Shown here: positions 17,405 through 26,018 of the stretch, piece by piece
Layout of the letters: each line of letters begins with the position of its first letter
Position numbering within the stretch: position 1 is the first letter of the stretch
From: Haladaptatus sp. QDMS2
Lineage (GTDB): Archaea; Halobacteriota; Halobacteria; Halobacteriales; Halococcaceae
DNA length: 64,000 bases
Assembly: GCF_029338295.1 (NCBI RefSeq)
Contig: NZ_CP119791.1
Location: 2,480,001 to 2,544,000, forward strand
Direction: 5' to 3'
The notes under the pieces: generated by a model
Database searches by the model: none
Told to the model about the DNA's origin: nothing
The model's input: the letters and a program-made list of their open reading frames with translations, nothing else
Position numbers and translations under genes: made by a program

Positions 17405-18496
17405 ATGCCTATGGACGATTATCTCATCGACGACGAACGACTCTCGCTGCCCCGGAAATCCGTCCTTCCGGGGACCGGCTTTTTCACCCCCGATTCGTTC
17501 GAAGACGAACTCGAAGTACAGGAGATAGCGGAGGCCCTGGACGGCGCAACGACCGTCGTCATCGCCGACCCGGACGCAGACGGCCTCGCCTGCGTGGCGC
17601 TCATCCGCGCGGCCTACGGCGAGGCCGCGCTCGTCGGCGCGGGCCCCTACGACCTGGAGGACGCGATGGAGCACGTCGCCGAGTACGCCGAACCGGGCGC
17701 GACCGTTTTCGTCTGCGACCTCTGTCCGGACAAGTTCGAGTACGTAGACGAGGAACTGAATCTGCTCGTCGACCACGCGGACGTGACGTGGTTCGACCAC
17801 CACCAGTGGAACGACGAGGTGGCTGAAGCCGTCCGCGAGACGGGCGTCGAACTCGTCATCGGCGACTCAGAGGAGGAGTGTACCGCGGACGTGGCGCTTC
17901 GCTCGCTCGACTTCGACTTTCCCGAGTACCTGGTCGAACTCGCCGCCGTCACCCGCGACCACGACCTCTGGCTGCGCGAAGACCCGCGCAGCGACGATCT
18001 CGCGGACCTCGCCTACTGGAGCGAACCTGAAGAGTACGCAGCAATCATCCAGGAACACGGCGCTGCCCTCCCCGAGGACGCCCTCGAATTCTTAGCGGAG
18101 ATGCGCGTCGAGAAGGAGGCGCTCATCGAACAGGCCGTCTCGCGGGCCGAGTTCCACGAAATCGGCGACTGGACCGTCGGCGTGACCTACGGCCGCTGTT
18201 CACAGAACGAAGTCGCAGAAGCCCTGCGCGAACAGGGCTCAGACGCCGCGGTCATCGTGAAACCCGCCGGCAGCGCGTCGATTCGCGGCACGGAAAACTT
18301 CGAACGCTGCCACGAAGTCGCCGCGCAGGTAAACGGCGGCGGCCATCCGAAAGCCGCCGGATGCAAACCGGACATCTACAACGACATGTTAGATTACGCG
18401 CATCACTGGACGACGCAGGGCGCGGTGACCAAGCAGACGATTCTCTCCGCGTTTGAGCGCCTCGCTGCGGAGGAATTGCCGACCGACGAGGACTGA
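17405..18496 (+). CDS. DHH family phosphoesterase (archaeal RecJ-like)
   Basis: The 363-residue protein has DHH motif I as ADPDADG (54-60), an Asp motif in CDLCPD, the name-giving DHH at 131-133 (WFDHHQW), and a DHHA1 C-terminal domain with GGGHPKAAGC. Members degrade single-stranded nucleic acid or small phosphodiesters using manganese. Archaeal versions include RecJ/GAN homologues, and the function here is not resolved. Two in-frame ATGs occur, at 17405 and 17411. The first is listed because the T-rich promoter element lies 25 nt upstream. Confidence 0.88.
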   Translation: MPMDDYLIDDERLSLPRKSVLPGTGFFTPDSFEDELEVQEIAEALDGATTVVIADPDADGLACVALIRAAYGEAALVGAGPYDLEDAMEHVAEYAEPGATVFVCDLCPDKFEYVDEELNLLVDHADVTWFDHHQWNDEVAEAVRETGVELVIGDSEEECTADVALRSLDFDFPEYLVELAAVTRDHDLWLREDPRSDDLADLAYWSEPEEYAAIIQEHGAALPEDALEFLAEMRVEKEALIEQAVSRAEFHEIGDWTVGVTYGRCSQNEVAEALREQGSDAAVIVKPAGSASIRGTENFERCHEVAAQVNGGGHPKAAGCKPDIYNDMLDYAHHWTTQGAVTKQTILSAFERLAAEELPTDED

Positions 18497-18557
18497 GGAG
18501 CGCATCGGCCGAGAATCGTGGCCGAATATTCAGATATTCTGTCGATACGGGGTTAAA

Positions 18558-18566
18558 CTTTATATC
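18558..18566 (+). promoter_or_regulatory. orphan TATA box
   Basis: CTTTATATC has the haloarchaeal TATA consensus. The predicted transcription start, about 27 nt downstream, falls at 18588-18590, where no ORF begins but a strong hairpin does. Confidence 0.5.
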
Positions 18567-18585
18567 ACATTACGTGAATAATTAT

Positions 18586-18621
18586 GTAGGGGCAATCGGT
18601 TATTGTTCTACGTGCCCCTAC
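18586..18621 (+). ncRNA. candidate small RNA with 5' hairpin
   Basis: GTAGGGGCA (18586-18594) and TGCCCCTAC (18613-18621) form a perfect 9-bp stem with an 18-nt loop. The stem begins at the start site predicted from the TATA box at 18558. The transcript would run toward the 3' end of the convergent gene at 18655. No credible ORF starts here: the ATG at 18584 is followed at once by TAG. The end of the RNA cannot be placed. It could instead be the 3' UTR structure of the DHH gene. Confidence 0.35.
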
Positions 18622-18654
18622 CCCACCCCACTTCAACGACTCCGTGAGCGGACG

Positions 18655-19104
18655 TCAGGCTTCGCGGTCGACGACGACCCACCGGTCAGAGTAGGCAGCC
18701 CCGCAGGTACAGTGGGCGTAGGCGTGGATGACGTCACCTTCCGCGTAGAGGCCGCCAACCTCTTCGTTTTGCTCCTCGGCGAACGCGAAGATGTTACGAA
18801 TCTGGTGGTCGTCGTCCGACTCTTCGTCCCACTTCTGCGGACAGGTTCCAGAGAGCAGGTCGCCGCCGATGTCGCCGTCGTTGCCCATCGCTCGCTGCGC
18901 GAACGTCATCGGGTCTACGCCCGTCGCCTTCTCGTACATCGCGCGCCCCTGCTTGCCGGGGAGGACCATCACGACGCCCTCGTCACGGACTTCGCCATGT
19001 TCGGCGAGCGCCTCGGGATTCGAGAGGGCGTGTGCGGCGAAGAAAATCAACACGTCGTCGGTACGCTTTCCAGCCAGGAACTCCTCACGCGCGGTTTCGC
19101 TCAT
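18655..19104 (-). CDS. haloarchaeal DUF5807-like protein
   Basis: The 149-residue cytoplasmic protein begins MSETAREEFLAGKRTDDVL. It carries a Cys at GDLLSGTCPQKW and a CTCG pair near the C-terminus, possible metal ligands. It looks like the uncharacterised DUF5807 family of haloarchaea, recalled and not verified. No enzymatic motif is apparent. The start ATG at 19104 is 38 nt from the stop of the next minus-strand gene, so the two may be co-transcribed. Confidence 0.75.
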   Translation of the reverse strand: MSETAREEFLAGKRTDDVLIFFAAHALSNPEALAEHGEVRDEGVVMVLPGKQGRAMYEKATGVDPMTFAQRAMGNDGDIGGDLLSGTCPQKWDEESDDDHQIRNIFAFAEEQNEEVGGLYAEGDVIHAYAHCTCGAAYSDRWVVVDREA

Positions 19105-19142
19105 GGCCGTGCTATCGGTGCGGTGGATAAAAACCGTGTGGC

Positions 19143-19490
19143 TCAGGGTTCGAGCGACGTTGCCGCGAGGAGGACGCGAAGCGCCTGCTCCGGCGGCAAG
19201 TCAGGAGCCACCGCCTCGGTGACCGCCAGCAGGAGGTCCTCGAAGGCCGCCCCGAGGTCGTTGGTCGAAATCGCCGTCTCAGCGTGCACGCCCTCGACCC
19301 GCAGGGAAAGGGCGAACTCGTACGCTCGCGCTGGCGTCTCGGCTGCGGCCTGAACCTCGGGCGGCGTCGGCCCGTCCGCACCAGACGTGATGACGAATCG
19401 ATTGTCCCCGAGCGGTTTCGCAAATGATTCGGGAAGTTCGAGGTCTGCGGGGTCGAGTGGGTCTGTGGTTTCGTCGTCGTGGCTGGTCAT
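19143..19490 (-). CDS. hypothetical haloarchaeal protein, 115 aa
   Basis: The 115-residue acidic protein has an N-terminal Asp/Glu-rich tail (1-20) and a predicted alpha/beta domain ending in an Ala/Leu-rich helix (PPEQALRVLLAATSLEP). There is no recognised motif. A TATAAAAA element on the complementary strand near 19519-19527 is about 32 nt upstream of the start. It is probably co-transcribed with the following 149-residue protein. Confidence 0.7.
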   Translation of the reverse strand: MTSHDDETTDPLDPADLELPESFAKPLGDNRFVITSGADGPTPPEVQAAAETPARAYEFALSLRVEGVHAETAISTNDLGAAFEDLLLAVTEAVAPDLPPEQALRVLLAATSLEP

Positions 19491-19543
19491 TGGAATCTCG
19501 CTACGAGTAAAGCTGCTGTATAAAAAGTGGAGTGAGGTCTAGA

Positions 19544-20140
19544 TTAGACTAAGACGTAGTCCTTCGAGCCCAGTGTGTCTGGGACGTTCACACCGTACGT
19601 GGTGGTCGCGCCGGACTGGTCGATGACACGGAGGGTCGCCGTCTCTCCTTCAGCGAGAGTGGCTCCTTCGATAGCGTTCGCGGCAATCTGAATTTTGAGT
19701 CGTTCGCTCGATTGGTCAAGAACGGTGTCCGAAACGTTGGTATTCGACGAATCGAGTACGACGTAGTGGGTTCCATTTGCCGTAAGACCGTCATGGTAAA
19801 CGAGCGTCGCGTCGCTCGTATCACTCACGTACTGAATTGTCGCTTGACTGAGGTCAATTGGATCGGATCCCGGTGATTTCTTCACGAGAAACGTGACGGT
19901 GTCGACACCAGGGCTCGTATCGTTCACAGCGCCAGTGGCGCTCACGACGTCGATTTGATTGGAAACTTGTGCCTGGGCGTCTGCGCCCATGTCTTCAGCG
20001 CGGCTCTGGAGCAGGCCCGCGGTGTTGATGAGCACACCGGCAGCGACAGCTGCGACGAGTACCATTGCGATGAAGATGATGAGTGTCCCGATACCGACCT
20101 GCCCGCGGTCGTTGTCATCGGAGTTGCTGAATAGTTCCAT
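19544..20140 (-). CDS. archaellin (flagellin-like) protein
   Basis: The 198-residue protein has a class III (type IV pilin-like) signal. Arg12-Gly13 precedes [20 protein letters not shown], so prepilin peptidase PibD should cut after Gly13. The 20-residue hydrophobic helix forms the filament core and the rest is the surface domain. Asn-X-Ser/Thr sites (NDTS, NGTH, NVSD) may be glycosylated. It is somewhat shorter than many archaellins. No fla/arl motor or chemotaxis genes are in the window, so this is an isolated copy. AAGGTGA lies about 9 nt before the ATG, so the mRNA has a leader. Confidence 0.88.
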   Translation of the reverse strand: MELFSNSDDNDRGQVGIGTLIIFIAMVLVAAVAAGVLINTAGLLQSRAEDMGADAQAQVSNQIDVVSATGAVNDTSPGVDTVTFLVKKSPGSDPIDLSQATIQYVSDTSDATLVYHDGLTANGTHYVVLDSSNTNVSDTVLDQSSERLKIQIAANAIEGATLAEGETATLRVIDQSGATTTYGVNVPDTLGSKDYVLV

Positions 20141-20181
20141 AGTTGAATTTCACCTTGTGCATCGCGACTCGTCCACAGTCC

Positions 20182-20298
20182 GTTGGGAGCCAGGGGGCTG
20201 GTCCAACGAAAGTCGCCGCCTCGCACTGACATCAGTGCCGGGGTGTCCGAACGGACGAATCGCCGAGTGACATTGTTTCGTGGGTCACTCCCACGAGA
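20182..20298. promoter_or_regulatory. cluster of inverted repeats between archaellin and padR genes
   Basis: Four inverted repeats lie in about 120 bp: CGTTGG/CCAACG (20181-20186, 20203-20208) with an inner AGCC/GGCT; CACTGA/TCAGTG (20224-20229, 20232-20237); GTCCG/CGGAC (20245-20249, 20252-20256); and TCGTGGG/CCCACGA (20278-20284, 20290-20296). The last contains the GTG start codon of the PadR gene. They are candidate operators for the adjacent regulator. Confidence 0.5.
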
Positions 20299-20570
20299 TC
20301 CTCTTACTCATCGGTTTTCGCGGCGCGACCCACGGCAAGGAGCTCATGGGAGACATCTCGAAACTGTTCAACGCTCACCTGAGTCCGGGGACCGTGTACC
20401 CGGCGCTTCACGAACTCGAAGCGGCGGAGGTCCTGGAGATGCACAAACTCGTCCGAACCAAAGAGTACACCATCGCAGACGATGCGACGGCCCGCGCACA
20501 AATCGAACGCTCGATGGCTCAACACCTCGCGATTGGGTTGTTCCTCTACGGGTCACTCCAGCACGTCTAA
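20280..20570 (+). CDS. PadR family transcriptional regulator
   Basis: The 96-residue protein is a compact winged helix-turn-helix. HGKELMGDISKLFNAHLSPG and TVYPALHELEAAEVLEM match the PadR DNA-binding domain, and the C-terminus is short. PadR proteins act as dimeric repressors. It is transcribed divergently from the archaellin gene across a 139-bp region rich in palindromes, so control of archaellin synthesis and of itself is likely. The start is a GTG inside a hairpin, and no earlier in-frame start exists after the TGA at 20268. The stop overlaps the convergent gene by 4 nt. Confidence 0.85.
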   Translation: MGHSHEILLLIGFRGATHGKELMGDISKLFNAHLSPGTVYPALHELEAAEVLEMHKLVRTKEYTIADDATARAQIERSMAQHLAIGLFLYGSLQHV

Positions 20571-21010
20571 TTTTCGTCGAGGTTCCGGGCGATGTCTGCG
20601 AGACTCGAGTTCGGTGATTCGACCGCTTTGTAGACCGCACGCTGTCCCGGCACTCTGACCCCGTAGAGGAACCCCTTCTCGACGATATCAACCAGCACGG
20701 AACTGCCAAAGGACCGACCGGAGTTCCGAACCCACGCATCGAGGTGGTTCTCGCCCTCGCCGGGATTGCGAGCGAGCCGCGCGTTGTCGTAGGCACCGCG
20801 GATTTCCGGGTCGTCGCTCCCGAGGGGCGATTCGATTTTGGCGAAGTACTGCGTGCCTGAGAGAACGAGTCGGACGACCTCACCCACCGGGAACGCGTCG
20901 TGGTGCTCCTCCGGGATGGTAATCGTGGCGCGGTCGGTGCGCCCGCGGCGGGCGAGTTTGGCGCGGACCTCCGTCACCGCGGGGTTGTCACTCGAAACGT
21001 TGTCTGCCAT
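20567..21010 (-). CDS. haloarchaeal protein of unknown function, 147 aa
   Basis: The 147-residue protein begins MADNVSSDNPAVTEVRAKLA and contains RATITIPEEHHDAFPVGEVV, which looks like a small beta-barrel or AbrB-like edge. The family has no function known to me (possibly DUF7112, not verified). It follows the S6e gene on the same strand by 42 nt and may be co-transcribed. ATG 21010 is preferred over the GTG-type start at 21037 because the upstream nine residues look like untranslated sequence. Confidence 0.7.
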   Translation of the reverse strand: MADNVSSDNPAVTEVRAKLARRGRTDRATITIPEEHHDAFPVGEVVRLVLSGTQYFAKIESPLGSDDPEIRGAYDNARLARNPGEGENHLDAWVRNSGRSFGSSVLVDIVEKGFLYGVRVPGQRAVYKAVESPNSSLADIARNLDEN

Positions 21011-21052
21011 GGGAGGGAAAACGAAAGCGGGCGTCAAATGCCCTGCGATTAC

Positions 21053-21454
21053 TTACTCTGCGTCTTCGTCGCCGCCTTCGCCGAGGAGGTCCTCGATGGA
21101 CTGGTCCCCGCGGGCGATGATTTTGGCGTTAATCTGGCGCGTTTCGTCGGAGATTTCGCGGCCGCGAACGGTGATGCGTCGGCGCTCACCCTGCCGTTCT
21201 GGCTTGTAGCCAGTGCCGCCGGTGAGGAGCACTGCTTTTACGTTCGGCCCGGCGACGTCGGGGCGCATTGCGCGGCCCGTGTTGTCGGAACCACCGGTGA
21301 TTTCGAGCGTGTAGCCGTCGAGGCCAACGGCCGTCCCGTCCACTTCGTCGCCGATGTCCTTACCGAGGAATCGGTTCGCATCCTGTCCCTCAATCTCGCG
21401 CTGGAAGGTCTCGCCGGAGTCTGGGTCGGCGACGACGACCTGAAAGTCTGCCAT
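21053..21454 (-). CDS. rps6e: 30S ribosomal protein S6e
   Basis: The 133-residue protein is the archaeal/eukaryotic small-subunit protein S6e. It contains [40 protein letters not shown] and [17 protein letters not shown], hallmarks of the family, where the GG-S/D segment and the basic stretch contact 16S rRNA. The length matches other archaeal S6e proteins, which lack the eukaryotic phosphorylated tail. The acidic C-terminus (GEGGDEDAE) is a haloarchaeal trait. Confidence 0.96.
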   Translation of the reverse strand: MADFQVVVADPDSGETFQREIEGQDANRFLGKDIGDEVDGTAVGLDGYTLEITGGSDNTGRAMRPDVAGPNVKAVLLTGGTGYKPERQGERRRITVRGREISDETRQINAKIIARGDQSIEDLLGEGGDEDAE

Positions 21455-21688
21455 GCGTGTCTAAAAATGGTCGCGCTTGAAAAGCACATCGAAACCTCGT
21501 TTCGACGCGCCTTGCCCCTCGTCGCCCCGCATCGGGGATACAATTCGTCACGGTGACAGGACAGACGCGGTATGATTCAGTGAATATCGACAGAACCCCA
21601 TGAGAAGACCTCTCGCTGCCGTAATCCGGGGAATTGACCTCGGTAGCCCCGAAGTCTCAAGTGCGTCCGACACTAACTTGAAGGCATC

Positions 21689-21973
21689 ATGGATGCAAAG
21701 CGGCTCGAACGGGCACTCTCAGAGGAGTTCGACCCGGATGCTGGAGAGCTGCGTGTTGTCGTTCGTCAGGCCTGTGACCTGGCGGATTCGGGGTTGATAG
21801 AACGTGACCGCGGTCACGAACTGGAAGTCAGGGACGTCGTCGCGAACCTGAACGACGCACCGAAAAACAGCTCGCTCTCACAGCGCTGGAACTGGTGGCT
21901 CGGCTCGCTCGAAACCGCCTACGGCGGCTACGCCGAATTCAGAATTCTGCCGACCCTCTTTGAGGACATCTGA
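21689..21973 (+). CDS. hypothetical haloarchaeal protein, 94 aa
   Basis: The 94-residue cytoplasmic protein begins MDAKRLERALSEEFDPDAGE and contains a Trp-rich segment (SQRWNWWLGSLETAYGGYAE). No known domain is recognised. It precedes the beta-CASP nuclease gene by 40 nt on the same strand, so the two may form an operon, which would make a role in nucleic-acid metabolism possible but unproven. Confidence 0.7.
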   Translation: MDAKRLERALSEEFDPDAGELRVVVRQACDLADSGLIERDRGHELEVRDVVANLNDAPKNSSLSQRWNWWLGSLETAYGGYAEFRILPTLFEDI

Positions 21974-22013
21974 ACCGATGGAGGCAAACGGCATCGTCCG
22001 CTACGTCCGATAG

Positions 22014-23246
22014 ATGAAGCTACGCTTTCTTGGCGGGGCACGCGAAGTTGGCCGGAGTGCCATCCTCGTGAACGACCGCCTCCTTTTGGACTACGGGATG
22101 GCCCCCGGCGACCCGCCAGCCTACCCCGTCGGTGACGTGTCGCCCGAGGCCGTCGTCGTCTCGCACGGTCACTTAGACCACGTCGGAGCGCTGCCGACGC
22201 TGCTATCTGGGGACGAGCGCCCGCCGATTCACTGGACGCCACCCACCCGCGAACTCGCGCTGACGCTCGCCAGGGACACGCTGAAACTCCACGGGGGCAC
22301 CTACGACTGCCCGTTCACCGAAGTCGAAGTCAGTCGGATGACGCAGGTGTCAGCAGAACACGGGTACGGCGACTCCTTCGAGGCTGCCGGCCACGAAATC
22401 ACCTTCTTCAACGCCGGACACATTCCCGGCAGCGCCCACGTTCTCGTCGACGACGGCGAGACGCGCCTGCTCTACACGGGCGACTTTCACACCGACGACA
22501 CCCGCCTACTCTCGGGGACGACGGACCGCCCCGAGGCGGACGTGGTCATCTGCGAATCGACGTACTCGGACGTAGACCACGACCCCCGCGAGCAAGTCGA
22601 ACGACGATTCGTCGAGAGCGTCCAGACGACGGTCAGGGAGGGTGGCACGGTCGTCGTCCCCGCCTTCGCTATCGGCAGAACGCAGGAGATGCTCCACGTC
22701 TGCGCCGCCCACGGCGTCGATTGCTACGTCGATGGGATGGGCAAGTACATCACCCAGATGCTCCGCAACTACCCCGACTACGTGCGCGACGAGACGGCCC
22801 TCCAGCGGGCGAAATCGAACGCCCGATTCGTGACCGGGAAGAACGGCCAGCGGAAACGTATCGCCGCCCAAAACACCGTCATCGTGACGACGAGCGGGAT
22901 GCTCACCGGCGGTCCAGCGATGACCTACGTACCGGAAATCCGCACCCATCCGGTGAACAAAATCACCTTCACTGGCTATCAGGTCGAAGGCACGCCCGGC
23001 CGCGAACTACTGGAACGGGGTCGTGCAGAATTGAACGGCCACGTCCGCCCGGTGAGCGCACAGGTAGAGGCCTACGACTTTTCCGCGCACGCAGACAGCG
23101 ACGGTCTCCGCGAGTTCCTCGCCGCCTACGGGGGGACGCCGATTTTGCTCAACCATGGCGACCGCTGTGAAGCGTTCGCAGCAGAGTTGCAGGCCGCGGG
23201 CCACGACGCACACGCGCCCGTCCTCGACGAGACGGTCGAAATCTGA
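22014..23246 (+). CDS. beta-CASP metallo-beta-lactamase nuclease (aCPSF2-like)
   Basis: The 410-residue protein has the metallo-beta-lactamase motif HGHLDH at 51-56, the later His in AGHIPGSAHV, Asp in YTGDFH and CESTYSD, and the beta-CASP C-terminal elements VPAFAIGRTQE and DFSAHAD. The family cleaves RNA endonucleolytically or 5'-3' exonucleolytically. At about 410 residues without N-terminal KH domains it corresponds to the aCPSF2 group rather than the larger termination factor aCPSF1/FttA. The zinc ligands look complete, so it should be active. Confidence 0.88.
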   Translation: MKLRFLGGAREVGRSAILVNDRLLLDYGMAPGDPPAYPVGDVSPEAVVVSHGHLDHVGALPTLLSGDERPPIHWTPPTRELALTLARDTLKLHGGTYDCPFTEVEVSRMTQVSAEHGYGDSFEAAGHEITFFNAGHIPGSAHVLVDDGETRLLYTGDFHTDDTRLLSGTTDRPEADVVICESTYSDVDHDPREQVERRFVESVQTTVREGGTVVVPAFAIGRTQEMLHVCAAHGVDCYVDGMGKYITQMLRNYPDYVRDETALQRAKSNARFVTGKNGQRKRIAAQNTVIVTTSGMLTGGPAMTYVPEIRTHPVNKITFTGYQVEGTPGRELLERGRAELNGHVRPVSAQVEAYDFSAHADSDGLREFLAAYGGTPILLNHGDRCEAFAAELQAAGHDAHAPVLDETVEI

Positions 23247-23765
23247 TTACTCGTTCAACAGGTGCTGTTCGATGCCGGAATCGCCCCCGAGCAGCGCATT
23301 CAGCCGTCGCGTGATGAAGTCGAAGAAGGCGACCAGCGGGTAGAGAAGTCGTTCGATGAACGAGATGGGGATGGCGACGGTGAGCGCCCACTTCGCCGCG
23401 TTACCGAGACCGTAGGATTTCGGGACGATTTCACCGAAGACGAGGACGACGAAACTGCCGACGAGGGTGGCGACGGTCACCGCCTGACCCGTAGACAGGT
23501 ACTCGATAGTGAGGACCGTGATGATGCTCGAGATGGCGACGTTGACGACGTTGTTGCCGACGAGCAACGTGACGAGCAGGCGGTGGGGGTCCCCGCGAAG
23601 GTCCGCAAGTGTATCGACGCGAGAATCGTGCCCGGGCGTCTGCGAGGCGAACCACGAGTCGGGAAGTGTGAAGATGGCCGTTTCGCTGCTCGAGAAGAAC
23701 GCACTCAGCGCGATGAGACAGGCCAACACGACGATAGCGACCAGGGTGACCGAGAACGAAACCAT
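23247..23765 (-). CDS. DUF21/CNNM transmembrane domain protein
   Basis: The 172-residue protein consists of the DUF21 membrane domain alone, with SAFFSSSETAIFTL near residues 21-34, LLVGNNVVNVAISS and VFGEIVPKSYG. These motifs are shared with CNNM/CorC magnesium transporters. The CBS pair and the CorC domain that usually follow are absent, and the gene ends directly after the fourth hydrophobic region. Short DUF21-only proteins occur in haloarchaea as pairs, but no partner is adjacent here. Role in ion transport is inferred from the family. Confidence 0.82.
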   Translation of the reverse strand: MVSFSVTLVAIVVLACLIALSAFFSSSETAIFTLPDSWFASQTPGHDSRVDTLADLRGDPHRLLVTLLVGNNVVNVAISSIITVLTIEYLSTGQAVTVATLVGSFVVLVFGEIVPKSYGLGNAAKWALTVAIPISFIERLLYPLVAFFDFITRRLNALLGGDSGIEQHLLNE

Positions 23766-23829
23766 ACCATGGATGCGGACGCCAGCCTCAAAGAACCCGC
23801 TCCAGTGAAGTGGGAGGGAATCGAACAGG

Positions 23830-25083
23830 ATGGCGATGGCCGCAGTGTTGAGTTCCGAGACGGCGATTTTTCTGCTCCTGCAAATCGTGCTACTGTTGGC
23901 TGTGGCTCGGCTGCTCGGGGCGTTCACCGAGCGTATCGGCGCAACGCGCGTCGTCGGCGAACTCACGACGGGATTCGTCCTCGGCCCGTCGATACTGGGC
24001 GTCGCCGCCCCGCCCGCCTACGAGGCGCTGTTCGCCGTCGAAGAATCTGCCTCGCTCGAAGTGCTGTCGCTGCTTGGCCTCGTGTTGTTGCTCACCCTCG
24101 CCGGCATCGAGATGGAGTTTCAGTTGATTCGCCGACGCCTCCGGGACGTAGTCGTCATCGGGTCTGCGGGTCTCGCACTACCCTTTGGCCTCGGGCTGGG
24201 CCTCGGATTGCTCGTGCCCGGGAGTCTGCTCGTCAGTTCGTCACCTCGCCTCGTGTTTGCGCTCTTTCTCGCGACGGCGCTCAGCATCTCCGCGATTCCC
24301 GTCATCGTGCGCATCCTGCGCGACCTGAACGTCTTTCACCAGCCATTCGGCCAACTCACGGTGGCGACGGCGATGTACACGGACACCCTCGGATGGGTGT
24401 TGTTGAGCGTCGTCGTCGGCATCAGTCGGGCCGGGTCGCTCGAACTCGGCGCGATCGGCGTCGTCCTGCTCGTCCTGCTTGGCTTCCTCGCGGTGGCGTT
24501 CACCGTCGGGCAACGAGTCGTGGACAGCGTTCTCCGGCAGATCGGCACCGACGGGAAGGGGCAACTCGCGCTGGTCGTCGGGACAGCAGTGCTCGGCAGT
24601 GCAACGACGATTGCGCTCGGCATCGAACCCGCACTCGGGGCGTTCGTCGCTGGCCTGCTCATCTCGCGAAGCGGCGGCGTCAAACCCGCCGTCTCGGACA
24701 CCCTCGAACGCGTGACCGTCGGTATCTTCGCGCCGCTGTTTTTCGGCATCGCGGGCCTCCGCGCTGACCTCGGCGCACTGGCCGACCCAACCGTCGCCCT
24801 GTTCGGATTCGTGACACTCGCCGTCGCGACGGTCGGGAAACTGGCCGGCGTCTACCTCGGGGCCACCGCACTCGGGTACTCACGCACCGAGGCACTCGGC
24901 ATGGGGGCGGGTCTGAACGCTCGCGGCGCCATCGAAATCGTCATCGCCACCGTCGGCCTCGAACTCGGGATTCTCTCGGTCGAGGTTTACACCATCATCC
25001 TGGGCGTCGCCATCCTCACTTCCGCGATGACCGCGCCGCTGCTCCGAATGGTCGGCCCGCAACTCACCCGCGAACTGGCCTGA
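23830..25083 (+). CDS. cation:proton antiporter, CPA2 family
   Basis: The 417-residue protein has about 12 hydrophobic segments over its whole length. Signature segments are RIGATRVVGELTTGFVLGPS near the N-terminus and LGAFVAGLLISRSG in the second half, corresponding to the inverted-repeat ion-binding helices of KefB/NapA proteins. No TrkA-N/TrkA-C cytosolic domain follows, so it is probably an ungated Na+/H+ or K+/H+ exchanger. It is divergent from the DUF21 gene with a 64-nt gap. Confidence 0.88.
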   Translation: MAMAAVLSSETAIFLLLQIVLLLAVARLLGAFTERIGATRVVGELTTGFVLGPSILGVAAPPAYEALFAVEESASLEVLSLLGLVLLLTLAGIEMEFQLIRRRLRDVVVIGSAGLALPFGLGLGLGLLVPGSLLVSSSPRLVFALFLATALSISAIPVIVRILRDLNVFHQPFGQLTVATAMYTDTLGWVLLSVVVGISRAGSLELGAIGVVLLVLLGFLAVAFTVGQRVVDSVLRQIGTDGKGQLALVVGTAVLGSATTIALGIEPALGAFVAGLLISRSGGVKPAVSDTLERVTVGIFAPLFFGIAGLRADLGALADPTVALFGFVTLAVATVGKLAGVYLGATALGYSRTEALGMGAGLNARGAIEIVIATVGLELGILSVEVYTIILGVAILTSAMTAPLLRMVGPQLTRELA

Positions 25084-25131
25084 ATTCCCGCCAGACGAAC
25101 TCCTATCCGTCTGCCGTGCCTACGGCCGCGC

Positions 25132-25977
25132 ATGGTCCAGAATCAGCGCGACACGTTCGACATCGGCGGCGACCTCACCGTCAATCGCCTCGGCTTCGGC
25201 GCGATGCGCATCACCGGTGACGGCATCATCGGCGAACCCGACGACGTAGAGAGCGCAAAAGACGTCCTCCAGCGAGCGGTCGAACTCGGCGTCAACTTCA
25301 TCGACACCGCAGACTCCTACGGGCCGGGAACGAGCGAACGACTCATCCGCGAGGCACTCGCCCCCTACCCCGAGGACCTCGTCATCGCGACGAAAGGCGG
25401 CCTGCTCCGCAACCGAGACACCCAGTGGAAGGCACACGGCGACCCTGACTACCTCCGAAACGCCCATCTCGCCAGTCTCGACCGCCTCGGCGTAGACAGC
25501 ATCGACCTCTACCAGCTCCACCGCCCCGACCCGGACGTGGACTTCGAAGACTCGGTGACAGCACTCGCAGAACTCAAAGACGACGGCGTCGTCGAACACG
25601 TCGGCCTCAGCAACGTGAGCGTCGAACAGTTGGAGACCGCCCGCGACATCGTGGACATCGCCACCGTCCAGAACAAGTACTCCATCAAGCAACGCGAGTC
25701 AGCAGACGTCCTTCAGGTGTGCGAGGAGGAGGGAATCGGCTTCATCCCGTGGTTCCCACTCGGCGCGGGCGACCTCGGCGAGACGGGCGAGGTTTTAGAC
25801 GACATCGCGAGTAGCTACAGCGCGACCCGTTACCAGATTGCCCTCGCGTGGTTGCTCCAGCACTCGCCAGTCATGCTCCCGATACCGGGCACCTCCAGCG
25901 TGACGCACCTCGAAGAAAACGTCGCAGCCTCGGAGATTTCGCTCTCGGACGACGAAATCGCACGTCTCGACGGGTAA
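25132..25977 (+). CDS. aldo/keto reductase
   Basis: The 281-residue NADPH-dependent oxidoreductase shows the complete catalytic tetrad: Asp58 and Tyr63 (FIDTADSYGPGTSE), Lys88 (VIATKGG) and His130 (DLYQLHRPDP). The coenzyme-binding end is visible as ALAWLLQHSPVMLPIPGTSS near residue 240. Substrates are usually aldehydes or ketones and cannot be predicted. A weak TATA element 27 nt before the ATG suggests monocistronic leaderless expression. Confidence 0.93.
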   Translation: MVQNQRDTFDIGGDLTVNRLGFGAMRITGDGIIGEPDDVESAKDVLQRAVELGVNFIDTADSYGPGTSERLIREALAPYPEDLVIATKGGLLRNRDTQWKAHGDPDYLRNAHLASLDRLGVDSIDLYQLHRPDPDVDFEDSVTALAELKDDGVVEHVGLSNVSVEQLETARDIVDIATVQNKYSIKQRESADVLQVCEEEGIGFIPWFPLGAGDLGETGEVLDDIASSYSATRYQIALAWLLQHSPVMLPIPGTSSVTHLEENVAASEISLSDDEIARLDG

Positions 25978-26018
25978 AGAGGCATATCTCTTTTAGCTCT
26001 GGCGTGGTAGTTCATAGC

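Noticed and set aside
18574-19353. 259-codon open frame starting GTG, antisense to two minus-strand genes
   Set aside because: It reads through the complement of genes with clear starts and consistent haloarchaeal composition, and its own product is rich in Arg, Ser and Val without any motif. It is a shadow of the GC-rich genes.
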